Assembly: GCA_036498945.1 (NCBI GenBank)
Contig: DASYEQ010000150.1
Location: 1-64,000, forward strand
Reading direction: 5' to 3'
DNA from: JAQGMJ01 sp036498945
GTDB lineage: Bacteria > Pseudomonadota > Gammaproteobacteria > Burkholderiales > JAEUOS01
DNA: 64,000 bases
The first letter of the stretch is position 1; every line of letters begins with the position of its first letter. This document shows, piece after piece, positions 8,384 to 16,316 of the stretch. The notes below the pieces were generated by a model, which saw only the letters and a list, made by a program, of their open reading frames with translations, was not told the DNA's origin and made no database searches. The position numbers and the translations under genes were made by a program.

Positions 8384-10591
8384 ATGACCACGAAACCTGA
8401 CCAGGGCCAGCCCGTCAGCGCCGGCCGCCGCAAATTCATCATTGGCGCCGCCAGCGGCGGCGGCCTGATGCTTTCCTTCTCCCTGCCGTTCGGTGCGCAG
8501 GCCGCCGGCAAGGCCGCCAAGGGCAGCACCGCCGAAATCAATGCCTGGGTGGTGATCGCCCCGGACGACACCGTGCAGATCCGCATCGCCCGCTCCGAAA
8601 TGGGCCAGGGTACGCTCACCGGCCTGGCGCAACTGGTGGCCGAGGAACTCGAGTGCGACTGGAAAAAAGTCACCACCGAATCCATCACCCCGGGGCAGAA
8701 CCTGGCGCGTAACCGCGCCTGGGGCGACATGTCCACCGGCGGCAGCCGCGGCATCCGCACCTCGCAGGATTACGTGCGCCGTGGCGGCGCCGCCGCGCGC
8801 ATGCTGCTGTTGCAGGCGGCAGCCGACCAATGGAAGGTGCCGGTGTCGGAAGTGAGTGTGAGCGACAGCGTCATCACCCACAGCGGCGGCAAGCACCGCA
8901 CCACCTACGGCAAGGTCGCCTCGATGGCGGCGAAACTGACACCGCCCGACACCAAGGCGATCAAGCTGAAAGACCCGCACGGCTGGAAGATCGCCGGCAA
9001 GCCGATGAAGCGCCTGGATACCCTGCCCAAGCTCGACGGCTCCAAGGTCTATGCCATCGACGTCAAGCTGCCCGGCATGCTGCTGGCGGCGGTGAAGGAC
9101 TGCCCGGTCTACGGCGGCAAGCTCGCCTCCTACGATGAGTCGAAGGTGATGGGCATGCCTGGCGTGCGCAAGGTGCTGAGGGTCAACGACCACGCCGTGG
9201 CGGTGGTGGCCGACACCTGGTGGCGCGCCAGGAAGGCGCTGGAGGCCCTGCCGATCGTGTGGGACGAAGGCCCGAATGCCGAGCGCAGCAGCGCCACCAT
9301 CAACGCGCAACTGGTCGATGGCCTGAACGTCGCCGAGGCCTACGCCATGCGCGACGAGGGCGATGCAATCAAGGCCATCGATGCCGCGCCGAAAAAGATC
9401 GAGGCGGTCTACAGCACCCCTTTCCTCGCGCACGCCACCATGGAGCCGATGAACGCCACCGTGCGCTACACGGCGGAGAAGGCCGAGTGCTGGGTGGCGA
9501 CGCAAAGCAGCGAGGCGGCACTCGCCGCGCTCTCCGAGCAGTCCGGCCTGCCGCTGGCGCAGTGCGAGGTGTATCGCCATGACCTGGGCGGCGGCTTCGG
9601 CCGGCGCGGCGGCGCGCAGGATTACGTGCGCCAGGCCACTTCCATCGCCAAGCAGATGCCGGGCATCCCGATCAAGATGATCTGGAGCCGCGAGGAAGAC
9701 ATGCAGCACGACTTCTATCGCCCGATCTCGCAGGCGAAGATGCGCGCCGGCTTCGACGCCGACGGCCGCGTGGTGGGCGTGCAGATCCGCGTTTCCGGCC
9801 AGTCGATCAACGCCTTCCTCAACCCGCGCCCGATCCCCGGCGGCAAGGACGACCGGCAACTGCAGGGCTTCTACAAGGACCCCGGCGACGCGCAACTGGG
9901 CTACACCTTCCCCAACCTGCGGGTGGAATACGCCATGCGCAACACCCACGTGCCGGTGGGCCCGTGGCGCGGCGTCAACACCAACCAGAACGCCGTCTAC
10001 ATGGAATGCTTCATGGAAGAGATGGCGCGCGCCGCCGGCGTCGATTCCCTGGAGTTCCGCCGCCAGTTCATGAAGGAGCATCCCAAGCACCTGGGCGTGC
10101 TCAACGCCTGCGCGGAAAAAGCCGGCTGGGGCACGCCGCTGCCGGCGGGGCGCCATCGCGGCATCGCGCAGTTCATGGGCTACGGCAGCTACACGGCGGC
10201 GGTGGCCGAGGTGTCGGTGAGCGACAAGGGCGAGCTCACCGTGCATCGCATGGTGCTGGCCTCCAACTGCGGCCATGCGGTGAACCCGGACCAGATCGCC
10301 GCGCAGATAGAAGGCGGCGTGGCCTATGGCCTCACCGCCGCCTGGTATGGCGAGATGACGGTGGAAAAAGGCCGCGTGCAGCAGTCCAACTTCCACGATT
10401 ACCAGATCCTGCGCCTGGCTGCCTTCCCCAAGGTGGAGACGGTGATCGTGCCGACCTACGACTTCTGGGGCGGGGTGGGGGAGCCGACCATCTGCGTGGT
10501 GACGCCGGCGGTGCTCAACGCCATCCATGCCGCCACCGGCAAGCCGGTGCGCAACCTGCCGTTGAAAAACGTCAAGCTGGTGGACGCGTAA
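8384..10591 (+). CDS. Molybdopterin-binding subunit of xanthine-dehydrogenase family, IorB-like, Tat-exported
   Basis: The 735-aa catalytic subunit starts at ATG 8384, 10 nt after the partner's stop, with GAGGG upstream. An N-terminal twin-arginine signal (GRRKFII at residues 14-20 followed by a hydrophobic stretch) implies export of the folded complex. Molybdenum-cofactor contacts are seen in GGGFGRRGG and the VGPWRGVNTNQNAVYMECF segment; the C-terminal GGVGEPT holds the base glutamate typical of the family. With the Fe-S subunit it forms a two-component dehydrogenase resembling isoquinoline 1-oxidoreductase. No FAD subunit, cytochrome c or XdhC-like maturation gene is adjacent, so the electron acceptor is unknown. 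Confidence 0.88.
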   Translation: MTTKPDQGQPVSAGRRKFIIGAASGGGLMLSFSLPFGAQAAGKAAKGSTAEINAWVVIAPDDTVQIRIARSEMGQGTLTGLAQLVAEELECDWKKVTTESITPGQNLARNRAWGDMSTGGSRGIRTSQDYVRRGGAAARMLLLQAAADQWKVPVSEVSVSDSVITHSGGKHRTTYGKVASMAAKLTPPDTKAIKLKDPHGWKIAGKPMKRLDTLPKLDGSKVYAIDVKLPGMLLAAVKDCPVYGGKLASYDESKVMGMPGVRKVLRVNDHAVAVVADTWWRARKALEALPIVWDEGPNAERSSATINAQLVDGLNVAEAYAMRDEGDAIKAIDAAPKKIEAVYSTPFLAHATMEPMNATVRYTAEKAECWVATQSSEAALAALSEQSGLPLAQCEVYRHDLGGGFGRRGGAQDYVRQATSIAKQMPGIPIKMIWSREEDMQHDFYRPISQAKMRAGFDADGRVVGVQIRVSGQSINAFLNPRPIPGGKDDRQLQGFYKDPGDAQLGYTFPNLRVEYAMRNTHVPVGPWRGVNTNQNAVYMECFMEEMARAAGVDSLEFRRQFMKEHPKHLGVLNACAEKAGWGTPLPAGRHRGIAQFMGYGSYTAAVAEVSVSDKGELTVHRMVLASNCGHAVNPDQIAAQIEGGVAYGLTAAWYGEMTVEKGRVQQSNFHDYQILRLAAFPKVETVIVPTYDFWGGVGEPTICVVTPAVLNAIHAATGKPVRNLPLKNVKLVDA

Positions 10592-10682
10592 GGCGGCGCA
10601 TGGGCCGTGGGCAGGCGCCGGCATAGGCGCAGGCGCAATAACCGCGGTCCTTTGCCGGCCATGCCGCAATCTGCTCCGCTGT

Positions 10683-10714
10683 GCTGTCATTCCCGCTTTC
10701 GCTGGAATGACAGC
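10683..10714. repeat. TCATTCCCGC-type intergenic hairpin
   Basis: Perfect 11-bp arms GCTGTCATTCC (10683-10693) and GGAATGACAGC (10704-10714) enclose a 10-nt loop. The same core occurs at 45029-45058. Such GTCATTCCCGC hairpins are a familiar dispersed intergenic repeat in proteobacteria and may end transcription between the convergent flanking genes. Confidence 0.75.
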
Positions 10715-10762
10715 GCAGGGGAGGCGGGGCGATTGACGCGGGCGGGCGTCCGGTGCGACGCG

Positions 10763-11122
10763 CTACAACGGCAAATCGTCCCCGTTGAGGTCCGCCGCCA
10801 GGCGCGCGCAGGCAAAGATCACGGCGGGAATGATGGCCAAACCGGCGACGAACATGATGAGGTCGCCGGTGGCGCCGCCCATCAGCTTGCCGGGCCCGCT
10901 GGCGAGCAGCCAGAGCGCGGCCCAGCGCCGCGCATAGGTGAAGGAGTGCAGGCGCAGCACGTCGAGGTTGTGGCGGCGGCGCTGCCAGCGGCTCCAGCTG
11001 CCGTGGGCTTCGGGGTCGAGAAACAGGCCGCGCGGCAGGAAATAGGCCGACAGCAGCCAGAAAAAGGAACGGGCGCCGGGGCCGGCTGCCGCTTCGTCAA
11101 GAGAATCGGGACGCATATCCAT
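10763..11122 (-). CDS. Unknown membrane protein, 119 aa
   Basis: Not recognised. AAGGTGAG just before the ATG at 11122 supports the start. The protein has a short hydrophobic segment near residues 19-30 (FFWLLSAYFLP), a basic Trp/Arg-rich middle, and a stronger hydrophobic pair towards the C-terminus (LIMFVAGLAIIPAVIFACA, residues about 88-106). It is flanked by the intergenic hairpin downstream and 250 bp of gene-free sequence upstream. No catalytic motif is seen. Confidence 0.55.
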   Translation of the reverse strand: MDMRPDSLDEAAAGPGARSFFWLLSAYFLPRGLFLDPEAHGSWSRWQRRRHNLDVLRLHSFTYARRWAALWLLASGPGKLMGGATGDLIMFVAGLAIIPAVIFACARLAADLNGDDLPL

Positions 11123-11374
11123 CTCACCTTTAATGACGTCTCCTCGTTCTTCTTTTTATGGTTCCTTTCGTGTGGAGCATGGCACGTGCCTGTGTCACGG
11201 CGATGGCACGGCCGCCGGCGGCTGCCGGCGGGGCGAAAATCCAGCTTCCAGCATACGCCTGCCGGCGGCGTTTCGTGGTGCGAAAAAGGCGGCGATGCTC
11301 CCGTAATTGGGGAATGCTTCCCGCGACTTGGCGGATCCGCCGGCGGCGGGGCGCGCCATGCCCGGCGGCGCGCT

Positions 11375-12748
11375 TCAGCGCGGCGGGATGATGGCGCCGG
11401 CGCCTTCGCGCGCGGCGCGGCGCAGCCACTGCGCGGCTTCTTCCAGCACCGGCGCCCAGTCGCCGCTTTCGCGCTGGCGCAGGATGCGCATGGTCGGGTA
11501 CCACGGGCTGTCGCCGCGCCCGTGCAGCCAGAACATGCCGCTCTCGCGGCGCAACAGCAGGAGCACCGGCTTGCCCATGGCGCCGGCGAGATGGGCCACC
11601 GAGGTATCGGCGCTCACCACCAAATCGAGGTTGGCGATGATGGCGGCGGTGGAGGCAAAGTCCTCGATGCCGGCGGCGCAATCGAAGGGCTTGAGGCCGG
11701 TGGCGGCGCATTCGTAGGCATCGGCGCCCACCTGCACGCTGACAAAACTGGTGTCGTCGCCCGCCAGCGCGGCGAGCAGGGGTGCGGGCACGCTCTTGCT
11801 GGCGCGCATGCGCTGGTAGATCGGGGCTTCAGTGGCCGGGCCGGTGCTTTTCCAGGCCAGGCCGACACGCAGCCGTTTCTCGGAGAGGCCGGCGATGGCC
11901 AGCTGTTCGCCCCATTGCGCGCTCAGCTCGCGGCTGGCGCCGATATAAGGGATCGGTGCGGGTACCGAGTCGAGATCGGTGCCGAAAAAATACGGCAGGT
12001 CGAGCAGCGGGCAGTGCGCGTCCACCGCCGGGATGGAACCTTCCGCCGCCGCGCCGTCGGTGCCCGTCACCGACCAGAACAGCCGCGCGAACGGGCGGGC
12101 GCCGCCGATGTAGATCGCCGCCGGCCGGGCGCGCTCTTTCAGCAGGCTGACGTAGCGCACGAATTGCAGGTGGTCGCCCAGCCCCCCCCAGTCGCACCAC
12201 ACCAGCACGCGCTTGCCTTCCAGCGGCTCGCCGCGCCACGCCGGCAACAGTGCCATCTGCTCGGTGCGGCTTTTCAGCAGCTCGTGGCGCGCGCGCAAGA
12301 GGTCGAAACCGCGCCGGTACTCGCCGGCGGGAAACAGTACTTGCGCCAGGTTGTAGCGCGCGGCGAGATCGTCCGGCGCGGCCGCCACGGCGTCTTCGAA
12401 CCAGGCGACGGCTTCCAGCGGGTCGGCCAGCTCGGCGGCCAGCGCGCCCATGGTGTTGAGGGCTTCGGCGTGATCGGGCCGGAAATGCAGGGCGGTGCGC
12501 AACACGGCGCGCGCCTGGTCGGACACCGAAAGGTCGAGCAGCGCCCAGCCGTAGAGGGCCAGCACGTCCGGATTTTGCGGATGGCGGTTGGCCAGCTCGT
12601 GCAGTTCGGGGCAGACGGCGGCGGCTTCGCCTCTTGCCAGGCGCGCGCGCAATTCGTCCAGGGGCAGGGCGGGGTCGGTGCGCGCGGGGTCGGTGCGTTG
12701 CGCGGGCGCGCCGCGGGCGCGCAGGGCATCGATGAAGCGGTTCAGCAT
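11375..12748 (-). CDS. Tetratricopeptide repeat protein with glycosyltransferase-9-like C-terminal domain
   Basis: The 457-aa protein combines two parts. Residues about 40-160 form three to four TPR units (A-L-Y-G-W-A-L, A-L-N-T-M-G-A-L and A-R-Y-N-L-A-Q at consistent spacing). Residues about 170-450 resemble the ADP-heptose/GT9-type fold found after TPRs in many proteobacterial proteins, with GLGDHLQFVRYVSLL and the late SADTSVAHLAGAMGKPVLLLL motif that binds the nucleotide sugar. It may glycosylate a protein or surface glycan. It stands alone between gene-free gaps, so the acceptor cannot be guessed. Confidence 0.8.
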   Translation of the reverse strand: MLNRFIDALRARGAPAQRTDPARTDPALPLDELRARLARGEAAAVCPELHELANRHPQNPDVLALYGWALLDLSVSDQARAVLRTALHFRPDHAEALNTMGALAAELADPLEAVAWFEDAVAAAPDDLAARYNLAQVLFPAGEYRRGFDLLRARHELLKSRTEQMALLPAWRGEPLEGKRVLVWCDWGGLGDHLQFVRYVSLLKERARPAAIYIGGARPFARLFWSVTGTDGAAAEGSIPAVDAHCPLLDLPYFFGTDLDSVPAPIPYIGASRELSAQWGEQLAIAGLSEKRLRVGLAWKSTGPATEAPIYQRMRASKSVPAPLLAALAGDDTSFVSVQVGADAYECAATGLKPFDCAAGIEDFASTAAIIANLDLVVSADTSVAHLAGAMGKPVLLLLRRESGMFWLHGRGDSPWYPTMRILRQRESGDWAPVLEEAAQWLRRAAREGAGAIIPPR

Positions 12749-12911
12749 GCGCCAACTATAGCCGATGGCGCGGGGGATCCGGAGCGGATGGCGGCGCCAG
12801 GCCGAAAATGTGCGGCGCCTCGGTCAGCATGGTTGTGGAGTCCTTGCGTAGCGTCGCCCACCGCTTGCGCGGCGCCCAGCCTTCCTGCCTGGGGATTTTA
12901 GCGCGCGAACC

Positions 12912-13637
12912 CTACAGCAGCTTCAGGCGCAGCGCGCAGGCGAGCAGGGTCTCGGCCCAGCGCTGGTAGCCCAGCGGGCTGGGGTGGAAGCCGTCGTCGG
13001 CAAACAGCGTCGGCTGCATCGGGATGCGCACCGGTGCGTAATGCGCGTCGCGCCAGGCGGCGCGCGCCAGCGCCAGGTCGAGCCAGCGCGACCAGGCGCC
13101 GAGATAGCTGCGCAGCGGCTGCGGCAGCGCGGGGAAGGTGCCCAGCGGCGGCACCGAACTCATCAGGATGGCCGCGTTGCCGCCGGTGCGGGCGCGCAGG
13201 CCGCCGATGAGCGCCTGCATATCGGAGACGAAGGCGCCCGCATGGTTGCGCGCCAGTACGTCGTTGGCGCCCAGCAGCACCAGCACGATGTCGCGCGGCG
13301 TGGCCTCCACCAGCGGCAGCACGCTGGAGAATGCCGCGCCGGCGGTGGCGCCCGGCAGGCCGGCGGCTTCCCAGGAAACCGCGCGGCCGCTATGCAGGTG
13401 GATCATGCGCGCGAAGTGCCCGACCATCGCCTGTTCCACGGTGTCGACGCCGACGCCCACCGCGGTGGACTCGCCGAACACCAGTACGCGCAAGGGTTCG
13501 CCCCTGCCGTCAACGCTGCCGCTGCGCGGCCCGCGCGCCGGCAACAGGCGCGGCAGCGCGCGGTCCAGGCGCCGGCCCTGCGCCAGGATCAGCGGCAGGG
13601 CGGGCAGGGCCAAGGTGTTGAGCAGGCGGTGGTACAT
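12912..13637 (-). CDS. SGNH/GDSL hydrolase family esterase
   Basis: The 241-aa protein has the SGNH blocks in order: block I as VFGESTAVG with Ser57 (GES in place of the usual GDS), a glycine in block II, block III as LLGANDVL, and block V as DGFHPS with the catalytic Asp and His near residue 215. A hydrophobic N-terminus (residues about 5-20) may be a signal or anchor. The start at 13637 lies two bases from the end of the preceding thioesterase gene, so both are probably one transcript. Likely a carboxylesterase or lysophospholipase; substrate unknown. Confidence 0.82.
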   Translation of the reverse strand: MYHRLLNTLALPALPLILAQGRRLDRALPRLLPARGPRSGSVDGRGEPLRVLVFGESTAVGVGVDTVEQAMVGHFARMIHLHSGRAVSWEAAGLPGATAGAAFSSVLPLVEATPRDIVLVLLGANDVLARNHAGAFVSDMQALIGGLRARTGGNAAILMSSVPPLGTFPALPQPLRSYLGAWSRWLDLALARAAWRDAHYAPVRIPMQPTLFADDGFHPSPLGYQRWAETLLACALRLKLL

Positions 13638-13639
13638 GC

Positions 13640-14068
13640 TCACGCCTTCGGCCAGAGGACCATCTGGGTGCAGCGGAACAGCGCGATCGCCTTGCCGCTT
13701 TCGCGATGGGTGGCGGTGGCGTCCCATACCTGCGTGGTGCGGCCCAGGTGCGCGGCGCGCGCGATGCAATCGACATGGCCGTCGCGCGCGGTGCCGAGGA
13801 AATTGCTTTTCAGCTCGATGGTGGTGAAGCCGCCGGCGCCCTGCGGCAGGTGGGCGACGCAGCCGTACCCGGCCAGCGTGTCGGCCAGCGCGATGACGCT
13901 GGCGGCATGCAGGAAGTCGTTTGGCGCCAGCAACTCGCGGCGTACCGCAAATTCCCCTTCGATCTCGCCGTCGGCGACGCGCTTGATCGTGAGCCCCACC
14001 AGACCGGGCAGGTAGCCCTCGCTACGGTGATTCAATACGTCCGCGGTAATTGCGGGATTGCGTTGCAT
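13640..14068 (-). CDS. PaaI/DUF4442-type hotdog thioesterase
   Basis: The 142-aa protein has the hotdog-fold pattern of PaaI-type acyl-CoA thioesterases: a helix with N-D-F-L-H-A-A-S-V-I-A-L-A-D, then beta strands with TIELKSNFLGTARDGHVDC. It probably hydrolyses an acyl-CoA or aryl-CoA in the cytoplasm. It lies immediately before the SGNH hydrolase and just downstream of the beta-oxidation genes on the same strand, consistent with recycling CoA from intermediates that stall. No promoter is obvious in the 38 bp before it. Confidence 0.78.
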   Translation of the reverse strand: MQRNPAITADVLNHRSEGYLPGLVGLTIKRVADGEIEGEFAVRRELLAPNDFLHAASVIALADTLAGYGCVAHLPQGAGGFTTIELKSNFLGTARDGHVDCIARAAHLGRTTQVWDATATHRESGKAIALFRCTQMVLWPKA

Positions 14069-14106
14069 CCGAACCCCTATTTTTCTTGCTTGCTGGATAC
14101 AGTCTA

Positions 14107-14868
14107 CTAGAGTCTGGAAAAGTCCGGCTTTCGCTTGGCAAAGAACGCCTCGAAGGCCTCCCGCGCGGCCGGCTCGGTGAGCATCAGGCGAAAGCGCTCA
14201 TTTTCCTCATGCATTTGGCGTGCCACCTGCCCCGCGTGCGCGCCCTTGAGCAGCGCCCGCGTGGCCTGTACCGAGGAAGGTGGCAGGGCCGCCAGCCTGG
14301 CAGCGGCCTTCTCGGCGGCCGGCAATACCTGGTCCGGCGGCAGTACCTCGGTGACAAAACCCGCCTGTTTGGCACGGGCGGCGGTAAAAGGTTCACCGAG
14401 CAATAGCAATTCGGCGGCCTGCTGGTAGCCGGCGATCAGCGGCAGCAGGTAGGAGGAAGCCGCCTCGGGCACCAGGCCCAGGGAGGTGAAAGGCAGGGCG
14501 AAGCGGGCGTTTTCGGCGACGTAGACCAGGTCGCAATGCAAAAGCATGGTGGTGCCCACGCCGATGGCCGCGCCGCCGACGGCCGCCACCATCGGCTTTT
14601 CGCATTCGCGGATCTGGGTGAGGAAGGCGAACACCGGGGCGCTGTTGTCGCGCGGCGGGTTGTCCCTGAAGTCGGCGAGGTCATTGCCGGCTGTAAAAAT
14701 TTCAGAATTGCCGGTAATCAATACCACGCGCACCTTGGGGTCGGCGCGCGCATCGGCCAGGGCGTCGGCGAAGGCCCGATACATGGCGGCGGTGATCGAG
14801 TTCTTTTTTTCCGGCCGGTTGAGCGTGATGCGCAGGACGCCGGCTTCCTTGCTGACGAGCACTTCCAT
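14107..14868 (-). CDS. Enoyl-CoA hydratase/isomerase family protein
   Basis: The 253-aa crotonase-fold protein shows the oxyanion-hole segment FTAGNDLADF near residue 60 and the second block AAVGGAAIGVGTTMLLHCD near residue 105. The first hydratase glutamate is not in its usual place, while a glutamate is kept in LGLVPEAASS near residue 137. One catalytic acid of this kind is typical of delta3,delta2-enoyl-CoA isomerases, so isomerisation of unsaturated acyl-CoA is as likely as hydration. It closes the fatty-acid block downstream of the thiolase. Start at 14868 gives the usual family N-terminus. Confidence 0.83.
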   Translation of the reverse strand: MEVLVSKEAGVLRITLNRPEKKNSITAAMYRAFADALADARADPKVRVVLITGNSEIFTAGNDLADFRDNPPRDNSAPVFAFLTQIRECEKPMVAAVGGAAIGVGTTMLLHCDLVYVAENARFALPFTSLGLVPEAASSYLLPLIAGYQQAAELLLLGEPFTAARAKQAGFVTEVLPPDQVLPAAEKAAARLAALPPSSVQATRALLKGAHAGQVARQMHEENERFRLMLTEPAAREAFEAFFAKRKPDFSRL

Positions 14869-14950
14869 GGACGATCCTTTGCCGATTCCCGGGACGAAGC
14901 CCCGGGGGATGAAGTCTAGGGCGGCCGCGGGGCCCAGGGAAACTCGGATT

Positions 14951-14976
14951 CGGCGGCCGGTGTTGGCCGGCCGCCG
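14951..14976 (-). terminator. GC-rich hairpin after thiolase gene
   Basis: Perfect 10-bp arms CGGCGGCCGG (14951-14960) and CCGGCCGCCG (14967-14976) with a 6-nt loop lie six bases past the thiolase stop. No T-run follows on the minus strand, so it may act as a weak terminator or as a 3'-end stabiliser between thiolase and the crotonase gene. Confidence 0.45.
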
Positions 14977-14981
14977 GGCGG

Positions 14982-16178
14982 TCAGAGCGCCTCGAAAATC
15001 CCTGCCGCGCCCATGCCGGTGCCGATGCACATGGTGACCATGCCGTATTTGGCCTTGGTGCGGCGCAAGCCGTGGATGCAGGTGGCCGAGCGCATGGCGC
15101 CGGTGGCGCCCAGCGGGTGGCCGAGCGCAATGGCGCCGCCGTTGGGGTTGAGCACCGCGGTGTTCAGGCCCAGGTCGCCGATCACCGCCAGGCTTTGCGC
15201 GGCAAAGGCTTCGTTGAGCTCGATCCAGCCGAGGTCGTCCTGCTTGAGGCCGGCGCGGGCGAGCGCGATCGGCACCGCTTCCTTCGGGCCGATGCCCATG
15301 ATCTGCGGCGGCACGCCGCGAATCGCGAAGGAGACGAAGCGCGCCAGGGGCGTGAGGTTGTATTGCTTCAGCGCCTTCTCGGAAACGATGATCAGGGCGC
15401 CGGCGCCGTCGGAGGTCTGCGAGCTGTTGCCGGCGGTGACGCTGCCCTTGGGGGCGAACACGGTGCGCAGTTTCGCCAGGCCTTCGAGGGAAGTGTCGGC
15501 GCGCGGGCCTTCGTCGGTGTCCAGCGTGCGGGTCTTGTCGCGGATGTTGCCGCTGGCCAGATCGGGGAAGCGCTCGGTGATGGTAATCGGCGCGATCTCG
15601 TCCTTGAAGTGGCCGGCGGCGATTGCCGCCAGCGCCTTCTGGTGCGACGTCACGGAGAACTCGTCCTGCGCCTGGCGGCTCACCTTCCACTGCTCGGCCA
15701 CCTTTTCGGCGGTCAGGCCCATGCCGTAGGCGATGCCGATATTTTCGTCGGTGAAAATCCTGTCGTTCATCGACGGCGTGTTGCCCATCATCGGCACCAT
15801 GCTCATCGACTCGCAGCCGCCGGCGATCATCACATCGGCTTCGCCGACACGAATGCGGTCGGCCGCCATCGCGATGGCGGTGAGGCCGGAGGCGCAAAAG
15901 CGGTTCACCGTCACGCCGCCCACGCTTTGCGGCAAGCCCGCGAGCAGCACGCCGATGCGCCCGACGTTGAGACCCTGCGGCCCCTCGGGGATGGCGCAGC
16001 CGATGATCGCGTCTTCGATGGCTTTCGGGTCGAGGCTGGGCACCTTGGCGACAGCGGACTGGATCGCATGCACCAGGAGGTCGTCGGGGCGCGTATGGCG
16101 GAACATGCCGCGCGGCGCCTTGCCGATGGGGGTGCGCACCGCCGAGACGATGTAGGCTTCCTGGACTTGTTTGCTCAT
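14982..16178 (-). CDS. fadA: Acetyl-CoA C-acyltransferase (thiolase), FadA-type
   Basis: The 398-aa protein is a degradative thiolase that cleaves 3-ketoacyl-CoA. Nucleophile Cys95 sits in NRFCASG; the C-terminal GHPLGATGA histidine and the MCIGTGMG cysteine complete the active site. Its order after an acyl-CoA dehydrogenase and a dehydrogenase/hydratase fusion recalls the fadN-fadA-fadE set of Bacillus. GGAG seven bases before the ATG at 16178 fixes the start over an upstream ATG. The ribosome-binding site directly abuts a hairpin of the flanking repeat, which might modulate its translation. Confidence 0.92.
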   Translation of the reverse strand: MSKQVQEAYIVSAVRTPIGKAPRGMFRHTRPDDLLVHAIQSAVAKVPSLDPKAIEDAIIGCAIPEGPQGLNVGRIGVLLAGLPQSVGGVTVNRFCASGLTAIAMAADRIRVGEADVMIAGGCESMSMVPMMGNTPSMNDRIFTDENIGIAYGMGLTAEKVAEQWKVSRQAQDEFSVTSHQKALAAIAAGHFKDEIAPITITERFPDLASGNIRDKTRTLDTDEGPRADTSLEGLAKLRTVFAPKGSVTAGNSSQTSDGAGALIIVSEKALKQYNLTPLARFVSFAIRGVPPQIMGIGPKEAVPIALARAGLKQDDLGWIELNEAFAAQSLAVIGDLGLNTAVLNPNGGAIALGHPLGATGAMRSATCIHGLRRTKAKYGMVTMCIGTGMGAAGIFEAL

Positions 16179-16190
16179 ATTGGCTCCTTC

Positions 16191-16264
16191 CGGCAAAAGT
16201 AAAACCCTACTTTTGTCGGGGTTAGTCTTGCATGAAATCGCCGGCAAAGCCGGTCAATTTCATG
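16191..16264. repeat. Double-hairpin repeat, copy 1
   Basis: Hairpin A: CGGCAAAAGT (16191-16200) with ACTTTTGTCG (16209-16218), 10-bp arms with one G.T pair. Hairpin B: arms 16231-16245 and 16249-16264 around CATGAAATCG...CCGGC, a 3-nt loop, one bulge and one mismatch. A second copy in opposite orientation lies at 18792-18862, on the far side of the FadN-type gene. Confidence 0.85.
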
Positions 16265-16316
16265 ATTTAAATTCCACGAAAAAGAAAACACCGCAGCGCG
16301 TTCGCCGTTGCACATA

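Noticed and set aside
8324..10690. Long minus-strand open frame opposite the Mo-hydroxylase subunit
   Set aside because: The plus-strand frame has Tat signal and cofactor motifs; the antisense frame has His/Arg-rich random composition.
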